A stretch of 64,000 nt of DNA. Origin: Allium sativum (Eukaryota; Streptophyta; Magnoliopsida; Asparagales; Amaryllidaceae). The stretch lies in the NCBI GenBank assembly GCA_030737875.1, contig CM060920.1:475632861-475696860 (forward strand), in the 5' to 3' direction. The notes beneath the pieces are model-generated. The model searched no databases, was not told where the DNA came from, and saw only the letters and a program-made list of their open reading frames with translations. Made by a program: the position numbers and the translations under genes. Below are positions 1-12,114 of the stretch, in pieces (within the stretch, counting starts at the first letter, position 1; every line of letters begins with the position of its first letter).

Positions 1-1478
1 TGTTTTTGCCCTGGATAGCACGTCGCCGATTACCTACCATCTTTAGTCAATCGTGCACGTACGGAAAGGCAGAGAACTCCCAACAGACCATATACTTGCT
101 ATCGAGTTATGGGTGAGGTTGGCCAATAGGTAAGTGGGGCATAGTGGGGCCGGGATGTAGTTCTCATACATGATTTTTCTTGGATTGCCTTTCAGTAGTT
201 GAGGGAGGGGTCACCTGTGACCATAGCCACGGATACAAAAACAGACCTTGATATCTGCATCAGCAGACGACTTAAAGCTCCCGACCGAGTTCCGTATTTC
301 TCGGTTTGCCCTGGCACGGAACTCGGATGGCACATTGAGATACATGTGCGTCTAGACATGGAAAACGATTCACGATATATACGTGGGACAAAGGGCGTGG
401 TTGACGGGTGGCATAATCCCTAGTGGTCCTAGTTGGCTAAAACCCAAACCAAGTTACAGAAACGTTCATTAGGTAGCATAATCTCTAGCGGTCCTAGGTG
501 GCATAAATCCTAAGTGAACACGCGATAGTTCATGGTAAGAAAACATAACCAGATCAAGGGTAGCAGTCCAAAACAACATCAAGGATAAAATGGTACTACG
601 TTGAGGTGGTATAAATTTACATGGGAAAGCCCGTACGGCCTACGGCAAAGGACTTAACTTATACATGGAAAGAAACATACGAGTTGGGAAAACCTACATA
701 TGCTATATATTGGGTTGACATGGACCATTGCATGACATTGGGCAAGGGACATTCATAGTTAATACATGACGCGGGTTGGGATACTAGTACGAGAGGTGCA
801 GAGCAAATATACATGTTAGAACCATGAGAACTATACTTGATAGTAACCTCGGGATGTTATACACGATAGATACCTTGGGATAGTATACTTGATAAAAACC
901 TGACGATGTGATACCTTGACTTATCTTGACACCGTAGTTTATCATGATACCTTAGTTTATCTTGATACAGTAGTTCAGCCTGTTATCTTGGTTTAGCTTA
1001 TCTATCTTGTAGTCATCCTTGTGTTTACTTTCAGTTTATGCATGTCATGTTACCTTTACCTGTTTTTATACTGGAAGTAGATAGGACTTACCAGTCTTTA
1101 TGACTGACCCCGTTTTCTTTCGCCTCTTTGTCTTCCGTCTCCCCCCCCAGGTTTTCAGGGAGGAAACACTGTTGTTTAGTTCAGACCTCTTCTGCTTGAA
1201 GGTCATCATATATTGCTTGGACTTCTTTTGGCTATGGCTGCTTTACCGGTTTGTTTTGGGGGAATAATTTATGAAAAGGTTTTATGCTTCTTTACTATTT
1301 ATGTACTCTGATGTAAAAGGCTTTAGACCTTGATGTTTTATAAAGTAATGAAATTTGTTTTACTTCCGCTGTTTTATATGTTCTGTCTTGTAATATTTCT
1401 GTGCATGTTTACCAATAATGCCCCTCCAAACCTAGTGCATTCCTTCGTGAGTGACCCTGGCGGATGTGGGGCATTACA
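1..1478 (+). mobile_element. Ty3/gypsy chromovirus-type LTR, 3' part
   Basis: This is the right-hand part of a long terminal repeat that begins before the window. It ends at 1478 in GGGGCATTACA, close to the end of the LTR at 60113-63133 (GGGGTGTCACA). Both copies carry GAGTGACC just before the end and a CAGTC..GACTG hairpin (here 1092-1106) several hundred bases upstream. What follows at 1479 is not a primer site and gag but the antisense ORF of another element. The piece is therefore a 3' LTR or a solo LTR, not a 5' LTR. No coding sequence is supported. The lineage (Del/Tekay-like) is inferred from LTR style and from the related element at 60113. Confidence 0.7.
1091..1111 (+). promoter_or_regulatory. 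Conserved small hairpin in LTR
   Basis: CAGTC-TTTAT-GACTG forms a perfect 5-bp stem and is followed by ACCCC. The same structure occurs at the equivalent place in the two other chromovirus-type LTRs of this window, with a compensating base-pair change in one. Its role is unknown; it would lie in the transcribed part of the LTR. Confidence 0.5.
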
Positions 1479-2033
1479 AAGATGCACCGGCGGGCCCAGT
1501 GGCCCCGGATATGTTACCCGATGCCGTTATCTTGGAAAATCCGATGGACTTGGTACCGTCGCGCATTGATGCTACAGCAGTTACGTAAATGGTATAGCAG
1601 TTCAATATACTGGTGGGTGACGCTCACGCACCGGGAGAAGGTGGAAGGGCTCACACACCGCCCGAGGGTTTAACTACCTGGAATAGGCAAGCTTGTTTCA
1701 CGGGATGCGTGACCCTAGCCAATGACTTCATTCGGGACATGCTATTCTATTTCCGCCTTGCAGCTTCGCAACTGCATCCAAATGCTTATTCGTCGCTCTA
1801 AGGCACTTACGTTCTATATCGAGAATATTTGCACATGAAACCCACCGGAGAGGACATTCAGTATCTCTTTAGTCTGAGGAGAACGTCTAGCCGATCTCCT
1901 TCCCAATGGTTTCTCGAAGCGACGACCGCTACCAAATTCTTCATTAGGACGTGGCCCAGGCCGTCGGTGTTCAAACAAGACTGCTTCTTTGTGCGCTGCC
2001 CTCCTGGATTTGCAAGGAGGTGGGTTGAAGGGA

Positions 2034-2114
2034 GTAAGTACTTTTGAACTCCGTTGCTTGTTATAAAACTCTTGGAACCCGTGTCTTATTATTACTCCTT
2101 TTTTATTGTGGCAG
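2034..2114 (+). other. Intron in the antisense ORF
   Basis: The donor is GTAAGT at 2034 and the acceptor GTGGCAG ends at 2114. Removing these 81 bases joins WVEG to NPEAPSGDEH without changing frame. Keeping them introduces a stop (TGA at 2046-2048). Confidence 0.7.
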
Positions 2115-3400
2115 GGAATCCAGAGGCACCCTCCGGTGATGAGCACAAGCAGCGTCTTAACGCCTTGCGGGCGATTCCCGAGGAGTCTTGCAAAACTGAT
2201 ATCGTAACAAGCCAAGAACGCCTTAGCCATGCGGGGTTTCTTCCTGATGATCGGGGTGTAATTAGGCCCGCAGTGGCGAGCGGTGTGCCAAAAAAGGTGG
2301 TGGCGAAAAGTTCTGCGGCTTCTGGTTTGAAAAGAAAGCTGCCTTCTGCTGGGCTCAGGCCAAAAAAGGCCGTCAAATTTCAAGGAGATGTATGCAAAAG
2401 CGAGGCTCGTGGTCCGGAGAGGCCTGCTAAGGACAAGGGTGTGTCGGGTATTCCAGTCCCGCCTCTGACAGGAGAGGCGGGGGAGAAGCATTAGACACAC
2501 CCCAATCCCCAGTGATTCTGACCGAGGCCACCGCCTCGCTCCAGATCGAGGGCTAGTTTGACGCCCTTAATCAACTAGATTTAGAAGTAACTCCGTGGAT
2601 AGTTACGACTAGCCTGGAAGAACTAGCTTTTACCGCGGAGGAGTTAACTCCTTCGAGCGGATCACACTCTGGTCTGTCGGAGAGAACACTTACGGCATAC
2701 AGTCATTAACACTGCATAACATGGTGGTTTATCTGAGCGTGCGACTTTACTGACTTGGCTTCATTTCTATTACATGTGATATGGCCAGAGGGCGCGGAGG
2801 ATGAGGCTATGGTCATGGAGGCTGCCAACGCCCCAGGAATCCTTTCTTTAAGGGCTTTAGAAGAGGTACCAACTTGTATGATACTCCACCCCCGCTTGGT
2901 CGCGGTAGTGAGCATCGAGGTGGGGAGCGGTCTCCTCCTCCTCCTCTGATTCGGGTGTCCGAGGAAGATTCTCGACTCAACTTAGGAGGTTCTCGATGTC
3001 CGTCTTTGACGGCTCCTTCAATCACAGCTGCTCCTGTCCCTATTCCAATTACCAAAAGGAGGGAGCCACCACTCGGCCAACCAAGACCGGAGAGGGCGAC
3101 TATAACCGTGACACGGGAACTAGTGGTCTCTGAGCAACAAAGGATTTCCTTGGAGGAAAGTAGGGCATAGTTAAAAGCGACTTCCCCTCAATGCTATTTT
3201 GATGAGGTGACGATCCTTCCAGATCTCTGCCCGCCTCCCGCTAGGGACTCTAGAGAGATCTGGATGCATGTGAAGGAAGCGTACTGCCTATTCCTTTCAT
3301 CTACTGGAGCGGGTCAAGAGGAATAACATGTAGCTCACGAATCAAAAGTTAACTATTGATGCTGAGCAGACCATCATCGTTCAATCGAACGCGGATATAG

Positions 3401-3484
3401 GTGAGTTTGCTTTTTGTACCATAGGCAAATTGTCACTCGTTCCCTATACCTTTAAATGGTAACTCGTGAATCTTATTGATGTAG
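3401..3484 (+). other. Second intron in the antisense ORF
   Basis: The donor GTGAGT at 3401 and the acceptor TTGATGTAG ending at 3484 bound 84 bases. Splicing joins VQSNADI to DEMKKGYETL in one frame and leads into the coiled-coil exon. Confidence 0.6.
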
Positions 3485-5271
3485 ATGAGATGAAGAAAGG
3501 ATATGAGACACTCAAGAGGGAGGCCGATCACTCCCGCTTCGTTTTCACGGAAACTATAGTCGACCTAACTACCCAGAAAATGGCCCTAAAGAGGGACAAG
3601 GCCGAGGTGGATAAAGAATGCACCGATCTGGAAAGGGAAAACGCACGAGTCTTCGACCTCCAAAATGACAACAATGCTCTAAGAGCAGAGAATGAAAAAC
3701 TGAAGAGACAACTTGTGAAGATAAAAAAAGCCAAGGAGGACGCGGAAGCCAGTAATCGGGATGTGTTGGGCACAATGGGTGGACTGAGAGTGGCACATCA
3801 GAGAGTGGTAGAATAATTGAGAGAGGGCCTGGAGGATGCAGAGTTCCGAGTGCAATCATTTGTGGAGGAAGATCTCCGAAACATGTATGCTAAGGTTCCA
3901 AGATTCCATAGACTCCCGTGGGTTGACGATTATCCCCTGGAACTAGCTCGAACTTGGGAGAGGTTGGTTTCGTACGAAGCCTATATGTGCCAAGTGGATG
4001 TGGAGACTTTAGATTAACGCCAACTCGCGATTGATCTCCTGACGGTCGAGGAGCGCGAGAAGCTGGAGGAGGGTAAGAGGCTGTTGCTTGAGGATGCCGA
4101 GAGAGAGAGGATGGAGAGGCTCACTTCTGAGAAAGGGAAGGCTGCCATGATTGAGAGCGTTGTGGTAGCGGAGACATTTGCGAAAGCAAGCTCCTATCGA
4201 CCACTAGCCTCTGAATTGGGTATGGTGAGTGATCCTGCAGCTTCAATTCGGGCTTCAACTGAGTATGACCCTGAGCACCCAGGGCTAGGAGAGATAGGAT
4301 TCACTTTACCTACCACTACAAGTACCCCTCTAGTCATTTCTACACCATCCCTGACTGGAGGTAAATTTATTTTGCCATGCATCCCCGAGAATGACGTACT
4401 TACCGAATTTGCAAACTAAAAGGTTGTGTTTTCAATGTATAACCCTACCTGGACTGACCATGACATTGGGCCCTGCCCCGTGGTACCATAAACAACTGAA
4501 TCTGGGCCAGGCCCTGTAGCAGCGCAATTTGGAGAAGGCGGCGATCAGCTAGATACCTACTCAAATATAAGGTTAACCCCAGCATGTATGAGAGCCTCAT
4601 GGAGGACTGAGATGAGGCTGCCAGGAAGAGTTCTCGTATTAGAGGTCCGGTGGAAGCCGATGTGCCCCCGATGGTGGCCATGGTGGAGGTGAAACAAGCC
4701 AAGATGGTGGCTAAGAAGAGGTAAAGGAGAAGCAGAAGCATGATGAGGCTAACCAGAAGGAGGTCCTAATAAAGGCCAGGTAGGATGTTGAGACAGAGCC
4801 ATTGAAACAGTCGCGAAGAGGAAGCTGATGAGGAGGCCGAGAAGAAGAGGGATGATTGTGAGGCCCGGAAGAAAAGGGAGGATGAGGAAGCACAGAAGAG
4901 GGCTACTAAGTCCCTTGAGAAAACCAAGGGTAGTGATGTTACGCCGCATAGGTCTCAGATGCTTGCTGAGCGACGGGCTACTAGAGAGGCCAAGGAATAG
5001 GCTGAGCGAGAAGGCAAGGCGGTCCCGTAGAAGAGTGACGTTGTGGTCAACCTCGCTGCTGGGAGTTCCCCCATGTCTATGCTGCATACCGCCCTTGTTG
5101 ACATCACCAAGATCTCTAGCGGTGAGGGTGTGGGCGAGAAGCGTCTCGCCTTTTCATGAATCGACCACTTCTCGGACAGGTAAGAAGAGGCCTGGTGCAA
5201 AGGATGAACCGTCGAGCGCTGAATCTGCAAAAAAGCACAAGCACAAAAAAAATAAGAAAAGTCATGATTAG

Positions 5272-6418
5272 TGTTAGCAACTTAAGTAGAAGTTACCATT
5301 CAATTTGGTAGTGTAGGCCGACAGTTTACGCGAGTACGACACTCGCTTTTGGTTTTTAAAGACATGGTGTGGTTTTCATGTACACCGTGTCATTAGAAAA
5401 GAAAGATGTTAGATACATACTCTATTTTTAATATGTGTGTGTAGAAATGAAATATAAATTAGTAAAGATCGCAATTTGTGTTAAGTGTTTGGATGTTCTT
5501 CTTATGTTTTATGGCGTCCCGTACTTGCATAAGCATACTTATATTTACACCCAACAAAAAAGCGATTGTGTACCGCGCTCTGGCTCAATTATTCCAGTGG
5601 GGTGTGATTGAGTGCAGGCTTCCAGTAAGTTTCCCTTAGCTCAAGAAACCCGTAGTTTGCAAGGCCAGGCCGAGCGCCTACTGTGTTTGGGTTGCTCGGG
5701 GTTGATCCCAAGTGTAGCAAAGGCATACGACATCGTGTTGTGCTGTCTGTCTGGTGTGTGTCTCTCCCGTCGTTCATCGGGTTGAGGCGAGCCGCAGGCA
5801 TCATTTATTTGCCTGAGAGGAGAAGCCTGGATCATCAGCCCATAGGGTACGATCGTGGCCATGGGTTATCCCTTAGCCTTGAGAGCTTTGAGGAAGAAAC
5901 GATTTAAGAGTCGGTCTTGGTGTTGCGCCAGGATTCGACCGGTACTCATAGCCAAGGGAGGGATTTACATCATTCCCGCCTAGCTGTTGGGTGGCCCCAA
6001 GTCGCTTGGGACTTGGGGCGTGGAATGATTTATCCTCGATCTCGGCATGGGGCCAAGATTCGAGTTCGTGGTTATTTATACTCGGTTGTGCTACGGGCCG
6101 GCGACTCAAGTAGCATTGCCAGCTCCCGTGCTCGAGGTGTCGGTTGTAGCCATTGTGTTTTGGCCTCGAGGTTGGCTCGAGTCTTGGACAGTGGTACCAA
6201 CTCCCATGCTCGGGGGCCGATACAGCAACCGAATGTTTGAACGTAAGCCAGTTGTCAAGATTAATCAAATGCGTCATGCGCGGAGTAAACACAGACAGGA
6301 AGAGATAGGAGATTGAACATCATTTCCACTAATAACTTTAGCAGTAATAGCCTTTACAATGCGTTGAATTGCTAGAAAATAAAACATTGTTGGAAAGCGT
6401 AAACAACTGTGTACTAAG
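5272..6418. other. Non-coding spacer between pol and aORF
   Basis: The two transcription units of the Tat element converge here: pol ends at 6419 on the minus strand and the aORF ends at 5271 on the plus strand. I see no conserved domain in any frame. Short open frames at 5683-6316 look random. Confidence 0.5.
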
Positions 6419-7285
6419 TTATGAAAAGTAGCGGCAGAGATATTTGTTGTTCCATGCCCTTGGGAGTTCAGCTCCGTCCACGATCGCGAGTTTAAAAGAT
6501 CCATTGTAGAGCTTCCGTTGTATGGAGTACGGACCTTCCCAACGAGGAGCAAAGCCTGTTGGTGGAGGGAAGACCCGTTAAATGAGGTCGCCGACGTTGA
6601 GGTCCTTATGGCGGACCCTAGAATTAAAGTATCGGGCGCTGTTGAGCAGCGGCTTGGAGATCAACTTCATTCCTTTCCTCTTCCAGCAAGTCAAGTGATC
6701 CTAAAAGTAAAACTTGGTTTATCCTTGGATTGAAATAGGTGACTCGATGGGATGGAAGCATGAGTTCAATAGGAATGACAGCTTCTGATCCGTAGGCAAG
6801 GCTGAAGGGGGTGTGTCCGGTGGTTGTCTTGTGGGTGGTTCGGTATGCCCGTAGGGCTAGAGGAAGTTCGTCTGTCCACATGCCCCCAGCCTTTTCTAGG
6901 CGCTTCTTGATGACAGACTTAATAACTTTGTTAACTCTGTAAACGGGGCTCTTGGGATCTTTGAGAAGCGCTGGCACTTGTCGCACTTGCGAGCATAGTC
7001 TGCAGCACCTTGATCGAGCGTGGGCCAAAAATAACCATGTCTAAGTATTTTTCTGGCCAGGGTTTGACCTCCAGTATAATCTTCGCACTCCTCTTCACGT
7101 ACATCGGTTAAGACTTTGATGGCATCATAATGGGCTATACATCTGAGCAATGGGACAGAGAAACCTCTATAATAGAGCACCCCATCCACAGGAAGATAGC
7201 GAGCCGATTGGCGGGAGAGCGCTTGTCTTTCGTTGTAGCTTCTCAGAAGGGTCCCATGTTGTAAGTAGTTCCCAATTAGTGTCAT
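6419..7285 (-). pseudogene. Integrase remnant lacking its catalytic core
   Basis: This is the end of pol on the minus strand. The N-terminal zinc-binding region (7285-6950) keeps CDKCQRF but has lost the usual His pair (EEECEDYTGG where family members have a His-rich motif). The next recognisable residues are VIKSVIKKRLEKAGG and WTDELPLALRAYRTT, which normally follow the DDE core. The roughly 130 residues carrying the catalytic acids are therefore deleted near 6920-6945, and the frame changes there. The C-terminal end is readable to the stop TAA at 6421-6419, including ELPRAWNN. The deletion makes this copy incapable of integration. Confidence 0.8.
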
Positions 7286-7499
7286 TCAAGATTCAAGTTT
7301 GGGTTCGGCAATCAAGACCACCTCAGTTTGAATTTGCTTGATACTAGGGGAGTTGAGCAGTTCGACAGAGGAGAATCCCAAAAGTTGCAGATCCTCGGAG
7401 CTTGCTAGTTTGGATAGTGAATCTGCTTTTTCATTCTGTTCCCGGGGTATGTGAGTGATAATGAAGTGATCGAGGTGAGTGAGTAATTCATAACCTGGG

Positions 7500-7831
7500 T
7501 TAAGTACAGGCGAGCCGTTCCCCCTTAACTTTATATTCCCCTTGTACTTGACACACGATTAGTTGTGAATCGGAGAAGATCTGAATTGTCTTAGCTTGAG
7601 CTCAATCGTAATTCTAATTCCAGCAATCAAGGCCTCATATTCTGCGTCGTTGTTGGTAGCAGAAAAATCTAGTTTTAGCGCGTAGCATATCAGGCGTTCC
7701 TCGGGGGTGATGAACAAGATTCCGGCCCTAGAACATCTGTCATTGGAGGACCCATCCATGAAAATTTTCCATTGAATACCGGGAGCTTCCGAGTTTTCTG
7801 CCGAAGTCTCCTCGGGGGTAGTGAACTCCAC
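7500..7831 (-). pseudogene. Second (archaeal-like) RNase H of the Tat element
   Basis: The segment contains FMDGSSN, SATNNDAEYEALIAG and, after a frameshift near 7570, FSDSQLIVCQVQGEY. Together these give the Asp-Glu-Asp pattern of the additional RNase H (RVT_3-like) found between the retroviral RNase H and the integrase in plant Tat elements. It lies about 250 bases after the first RNase H. It is broken by a frameshift and is presumably inactive. Confidence 0.75.
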
Positions 7832-8082
7832 TATGAAGTCAGCGAGAGCTTAGTCAAGGATGGCTCGGCAGGGAATGAACGTTATCCCAAATTGGCTCAG
7901 CTCCATACTCTACTTCAGTAGCCATCCAAATGCTTCGGGTCGTTGCAGGACCGGTCGTAGTGGCTGATTGGTGAATACTTTTATAGGATGAGACTGGAAG
8001 TATGGTCGAAGTTTCCGTGAGGAAATGAGCAAGCAGAATGCCAGCTTTTCCAGCTTCGGGTAATTCTTTTCTGACCTGTCAA

Positions 8083-9351
8083 TCATTTGCTTATGTAATA
8101 GACAGGACGTTGGATGCGGTCCTCGAGGCGGATTAACGCCGAGCTGATTGCCTGCGTAGAAACGTCCAAATAAATGTATAAGTCCTCATGGTCTACGAGC
8201 TTAGATAGGATAGGTGGTCGCTCTAAATGATCCAGAAGTTCTTTGAATGCAGAAATGCATTCTGGCATACACTCGAAATTGCATATCCCTTTTCGAAGTA
8301 AATCGAAGAAAGGAATGCACTTTCGGTGGCCCTGGATATGGACCGACTTAAAGCGGCGACCTTTCCATTTAAACTTTGGACATCCTTGATGTTCTTGGGG
8401 ATTTGGATGTCCCGAATAGCTTGGATTTTTTCTGGATTGGCTTCGATTCCCCGGGAGTTAACGGTGAAACCCAAATTTTTTCCTGAAGCAACTTCGAAGG
8501 AGCATTTCAAGGGGTTGAGCTTCATGTCGTACCGGCGGAGGATATCAAACATTTTGGAGAGGTCGTGGACGTGACCGCTTGACACTTTAGATTTTACCAA
8601 TATGTCATCCACGTACACCTCCATGGACTTTCTGATTTGATTTTTAAAGAGTCGATTAGCCATTCGTTGATAAGTAGCACTGGCATTCTTGAGGCCGAAG
8701 GGCAACTGTTATGAAGGGGGTATGATCCTGGTCGCGAAGGTTCATTGAGATCTGATTGTAGCCTAAACAAGCGTCCATGAAAGATAATAGCTGATATCCA
8801 GTAGTTGAATCGACAAGTCGGTCGATCTTCGGGAGAGGAAAGCTATCTTTGGGACACGCCTTGTTTAAGTCGGAGAAGTCGACACACGTTCGTCATTTAC
8901 CGTTGGCCTTCCTGACAAGAATTGGGTTGGAGACCCATTCGCGGTAATCGGCTTCACGAATTGAATTGTTGTTGAGTATACAGTCTACCTCTTCCTCAAG
9001 TGCTTTAGACCTCTCGGGTCCCAAGAAGCGGCACTTTTGCCTGATTGGAATTGTTGTATGATCGATACTTAGACAATGACAAACGATCGCAGGGTCGATG
9101 CCTTTCATATTGGAATGAGTCCATGCAAACACGTCTAGGTTAACCTTCTAGAAATCCACAAGATCTTCTTTGATTGTGGGATTGAGTTGCGATCCTATCT
9201 TTAGCACTCTTAATGGATCATCGTGATTAACGGGAATATCTACTGTAGATTCAACCGGGGTAGCCCTCTCGTATTCGGGCTCTTCGTCCTTCCATGGGTC
9301 GAGGTCTTTGGAAAGACAGTAGTGGCGCCTGAGCCAAAGCCCAGATGCCAC
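8083..9351 (-). pseudogene. Reverse transcriptase and RNase H of the Tat element
   Basis: The RT runs from about 9132 on the minus strand, with WVSNPILVRKANGK near 8900, MPFGLKNASATYQR at 8705 and the catalytic YVDDILVKS at about 8610. The retroviral RNase H start follows (8268-8083, LYIYLDVSTQAISSALI). The coding frame is interrupted between 8893 and 8705 and again at 8223-8268, so the protein is not made intact. The domain order and the MPFGLKNA and YVDDILVKS motifs are those of plant Ty3/gypsy RTs. Confidence 0.85.
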
Positions 9352-9615
9352 TAATTGCTATGCTGAAATAGTCTTGGTGCAAAAAGGCGTGGGCATTGCT
9401 TTTCCCTTGTCCTTATTGCGCGCATTCTTCCATTCTATTGCATAACACTCTCTGGAGCTTACTTGGTCGCCTCTGACGGTTCAAATCCTGTTTTCTATCG
9501 GAAATTTCATTAATAGAAACCATGGCGACATGCAGACCCGAAACTCTGTGAGAAAAGGGCGTCCAAGGAAAGCATTGTACATGGAGTCAATGTCTATAAC
9601 CACGAAAGTGAGGAT

Positions 9616-10166
9616 TCAGATCCGGCTCTGATCCCCCTCGCCTAGCTCCACGGGTAGATCGATCATTCCCACTGGGGAACTAGAAGCCCCATTGAAGCCA
9701 TGGATCATGGCGCGACATGGCTTTAAGTCATTTGTTTCTAACCCCATCCGGTCGTAAGCAGCTTTGAAAATGATGTTGACTGAGCTTCCGGAATCGATTA
9801 CTACCTTTCGGACAGGAGTGGCACCAATCAGAGCCGTGATAACTAGTGGATCAGTGGTGGGGATTTCCACACCAGTGGAATCTCTTTCACGGAAGATGAT
9901 GTCGTCCCATAGGGTCTTTTGGAGCTTGGTCAGGATGGATTCGTGGGGTGCGGAGCATGTTTCATGAGTAGCATGCTTTATTGAACAAACATACTCTTGC
10001 ATTTTCTGGAAGCTATCATGTGTGGGATATGGTCTGCCACATATGGTGTTGATTACGATCCCACGCCTTGGGTTAGATGGACCTGAAGCTACCTTGGCGG
10101 GTTCCTGAGGCGTTGGTGCCTGAGGCGCTGGTGCCTGAGGCTTTGGATTTGCTTCGGGAGGAAAAG
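9616..10166 (-). pseudogene. Aspartic protease region of the Tat element
   Basis: VVIDSGSSVNIIF (about 9790-9750) is the retroviral-type protease active site (DSG). It is followed by a GFNGASSSPVG flap-like segment. The region is continuous with the end of gag apart from a stop near 10190. This is the expected place for protease in a Ty3/gypsy gag-pol. Confidence 0.75.
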
Positions 10167-12001
10167 GGTCTTGGACGTATTGATCAAGTCATTTTTCGCG
10201 GATAAACTTCTCAATTGCATCCCTGAGCTGGCGGCATTCATTGGTGTTGTGTCCGTACACGTCATGGTATCGGTAGTACCTCCCAGTATTTTTCTCAAGG
10301 TCAGTTGATTCCCTGGTGCGTAGCTTCTTGTATGGCATAATGTTGCATGACTCCAAGTAAATTGTTTCTAGATCCTCTTTTAGCGGGGTGTATGTCTCGA
10401 AGGCTCGGTAGGGGCCGGGCTTTCTTGGCTCAGTCGGGGCTTGATCGTTGTTCCGGCCACCTTGCCTACCGTTGTTTGGTCTTTAGCTGTTGGGACCTGT
10501 CCCCTTGTTCTGATCAAAGGGATCTCCCACTTGTTTTATTCTGAGGTTATTATTTGCAGCGTCTGCTTGAGAGTCGTTGGGGAGACTGGTGGCCGAGAGT
10601 CGGTTGCGTCTTGCCTCTTCTTGGCATAAGTACTGATCCGCCTTCTCATAGATGGCGTTGAGGCTTTTTGCCTGCTTCCGATCAATCCACGCCCCGAATT
10701 CGGAAGTATGGAGGACACATTTGGCTAACTAAAAGAGTACGGCGCGAGGGTCCGGATCCTTGACCTCGCTGAGGGCAACGTTGAACTTGGAGAGGTAGCT
10801 TTTGAGCGACTCAGCGGGCCCTTGGTATAAGTTGGAAAGGATGAGGGCATTCTTTCGAGTTGGTACATGCATTCTGAATTGCTTGACCAACTGCATCGCT
10901 AACTGGCCAAAGTTATTAATGGAATCAAGTGGGAGGCGAGAGAACCATAACAAAGCAGTTCCTGATAAGAAGACTGGGAAACAGTTGCATTTGACCGGAT
11001 CGTTGCCCCGGCTTGAGTCCATTTTCCATTCATATCGATTCAGGAAGGCATAGGGGTCAGTGGTGCCGTCGTAGAGCGGCATTTACAGCATGCTGAAGCG
11101 TCGCGACCATTCAGCTTCGTTTACCCTTCTTGTGAAGGGGTTATGCCTAGTGTGCGCTTCCCATGAATCGTGCACATTCCCTTGCATTTCCCTCATTATC
11201 CTTTGGACCATGTCAGGAAGGTAAGTTGGATGGGGGTCCTCCATTGGGACCCATGGGTTTTGGCAAGATTCCGAAGTTCTGTTGTGAGGGCGTCTTCTAA
11301 GATGGACGTCCGGATCTTCTTCCTCCATGTCCTCGACATCTATGATTGGTCCTGGTGTGCACGGTGAGGTGGAGCAGGGCGATGCGGTTTCTGTTCTGGA
11401 GGAACGCGGGCCGATGGGATAGTGGGCCCGTCATCCTCATTAGCGACCATCGGGTTGTGTCGAGGAAGAGGTCGGTTAGTAGGACATGGTCCATCATTGA
11501 TGATCAAGCGAGAGCGGTCTCGGTACTGTGCCCCCTCGCTATATGTGACGGTAGTTCGGTCATCGTTCCTATTGTCGTTGGCGTGGCCATTGCCACTACC
11601 GTTGTCGAGGGCATTGGTACGGGCCGCGACGTTGTTGATGGGGCTAAACCTCCTCCTTTGATGCGGGCCCCTCGACTCGGCTGAGGTAGATTCCGAGATA
11701 GTCAGTCGAGTCGAGCGTTGTTCCAAGTTAGTTGAAGTCAAGCGACGATGCGCTGACTCTCTTGAAGTTGGCGCATAAGGTCTATGTTATTCCTTAATGC
11801 TTGATTAAGCTCGACCGTAGTGCTCTCATATTTTTCATTAAGCGCGCGGATATTAGTTTGTGTTGCGGGCGCTTCGGGTTCCATAATAAGAGGGACAATT
11901 TCATTAGTGGTCGGAATGTCCGTCGGTTAAGGTTATTGGGACGTACCGGCCTCGGTTGCGTCTTAAGAGCTGACCATTGCGTTTTTTGGTCGCTTTGCCA
12001 T
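10167..12001 (-). pseudogene. Gag remnant of the Tat element
   Basis: The start codon is taken at 12001, shortly after the LTR end. Stops follow early (positions equivalent to codons 13, 24 and 27 and a TGA near 11745). The gag core (11082-10729) reads YDGTTDPYAFLNRYE and LSGTALLWFSRLP, the retrotransposon gag domain. A degenerate zinc-knuckle-like motif, YYRYHDVYGHNTNECR, lies at about 10290-10230; its first Cys appears replaced by Tyr. The N-terminal part is rich in Arg, Asn and Pro. Confidence 0.8.
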
Positions 12002-12096
12002 CGTGAGCGGACTCGACGACAGGTTTAGCAAGGAACCTCAAGCTCGCCGGGGGTCGAGATGACAATGTGCGATAAAGGCGCAAAAATCGAGTTTTT

Positions 12097-12114
12097 CTTA
12101 GTGAAAGCACCAAA
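12097..12114 (-). other. Primer-binding region of the Tat element
   Basis: Immediately after the LTR end (..GTCAACA on the minus strand) comes TTTGGTGCTTTCACTAAG. A TGGTGCTTTCA-type sequence in this place is typical of Tat-lineage elements. I have not assigned the priming tRNA. Confidence 0.5.

Larger units (their letters stand above)
1481..5271 (+). pseudogene. Antisense ORF (aORF) of the Tat-lineage element
   Basis: This plus-strand coding remnant runs opposite to gag-pol. The N-terminal part (to about 2033) resembles the family annotated as putative gypsy-type transposon protein (Transposase_28-like), with motifs such as TPPEGLTTW, FIRDML and QLHPNA. A proline-rich linker follows (about 2880-3170). 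Then comes a coiled-coil segment (about 3485-4090) rich in Lys, Glu and Leu heptads, and a Lys/Arg/Glu-rich tail ending HKHKKNKKSHD at 5271. Two canonical introns (2034-2114 and 3401-3484) restore the frame when removed. In-frame stops at about 1586, 1592 and 1799 and several later frameshifts make it a pseudogene. The start lies upstream of 1481 and has been lost. The function of such aORFs is not established. Confidence 0.7.

Noticed and set aside
1814..2500. 228-codon open frame on the minus strand
   Set aside because: It lies antisense to the Tat aORF, whose frame has family motifs and a consensus intron; this frame has none.
5683..6316. Overlapping short ORFs on both strands
   Set aside because: They lie in the spacer between pol and aORF, with no motif and no codon pattern.
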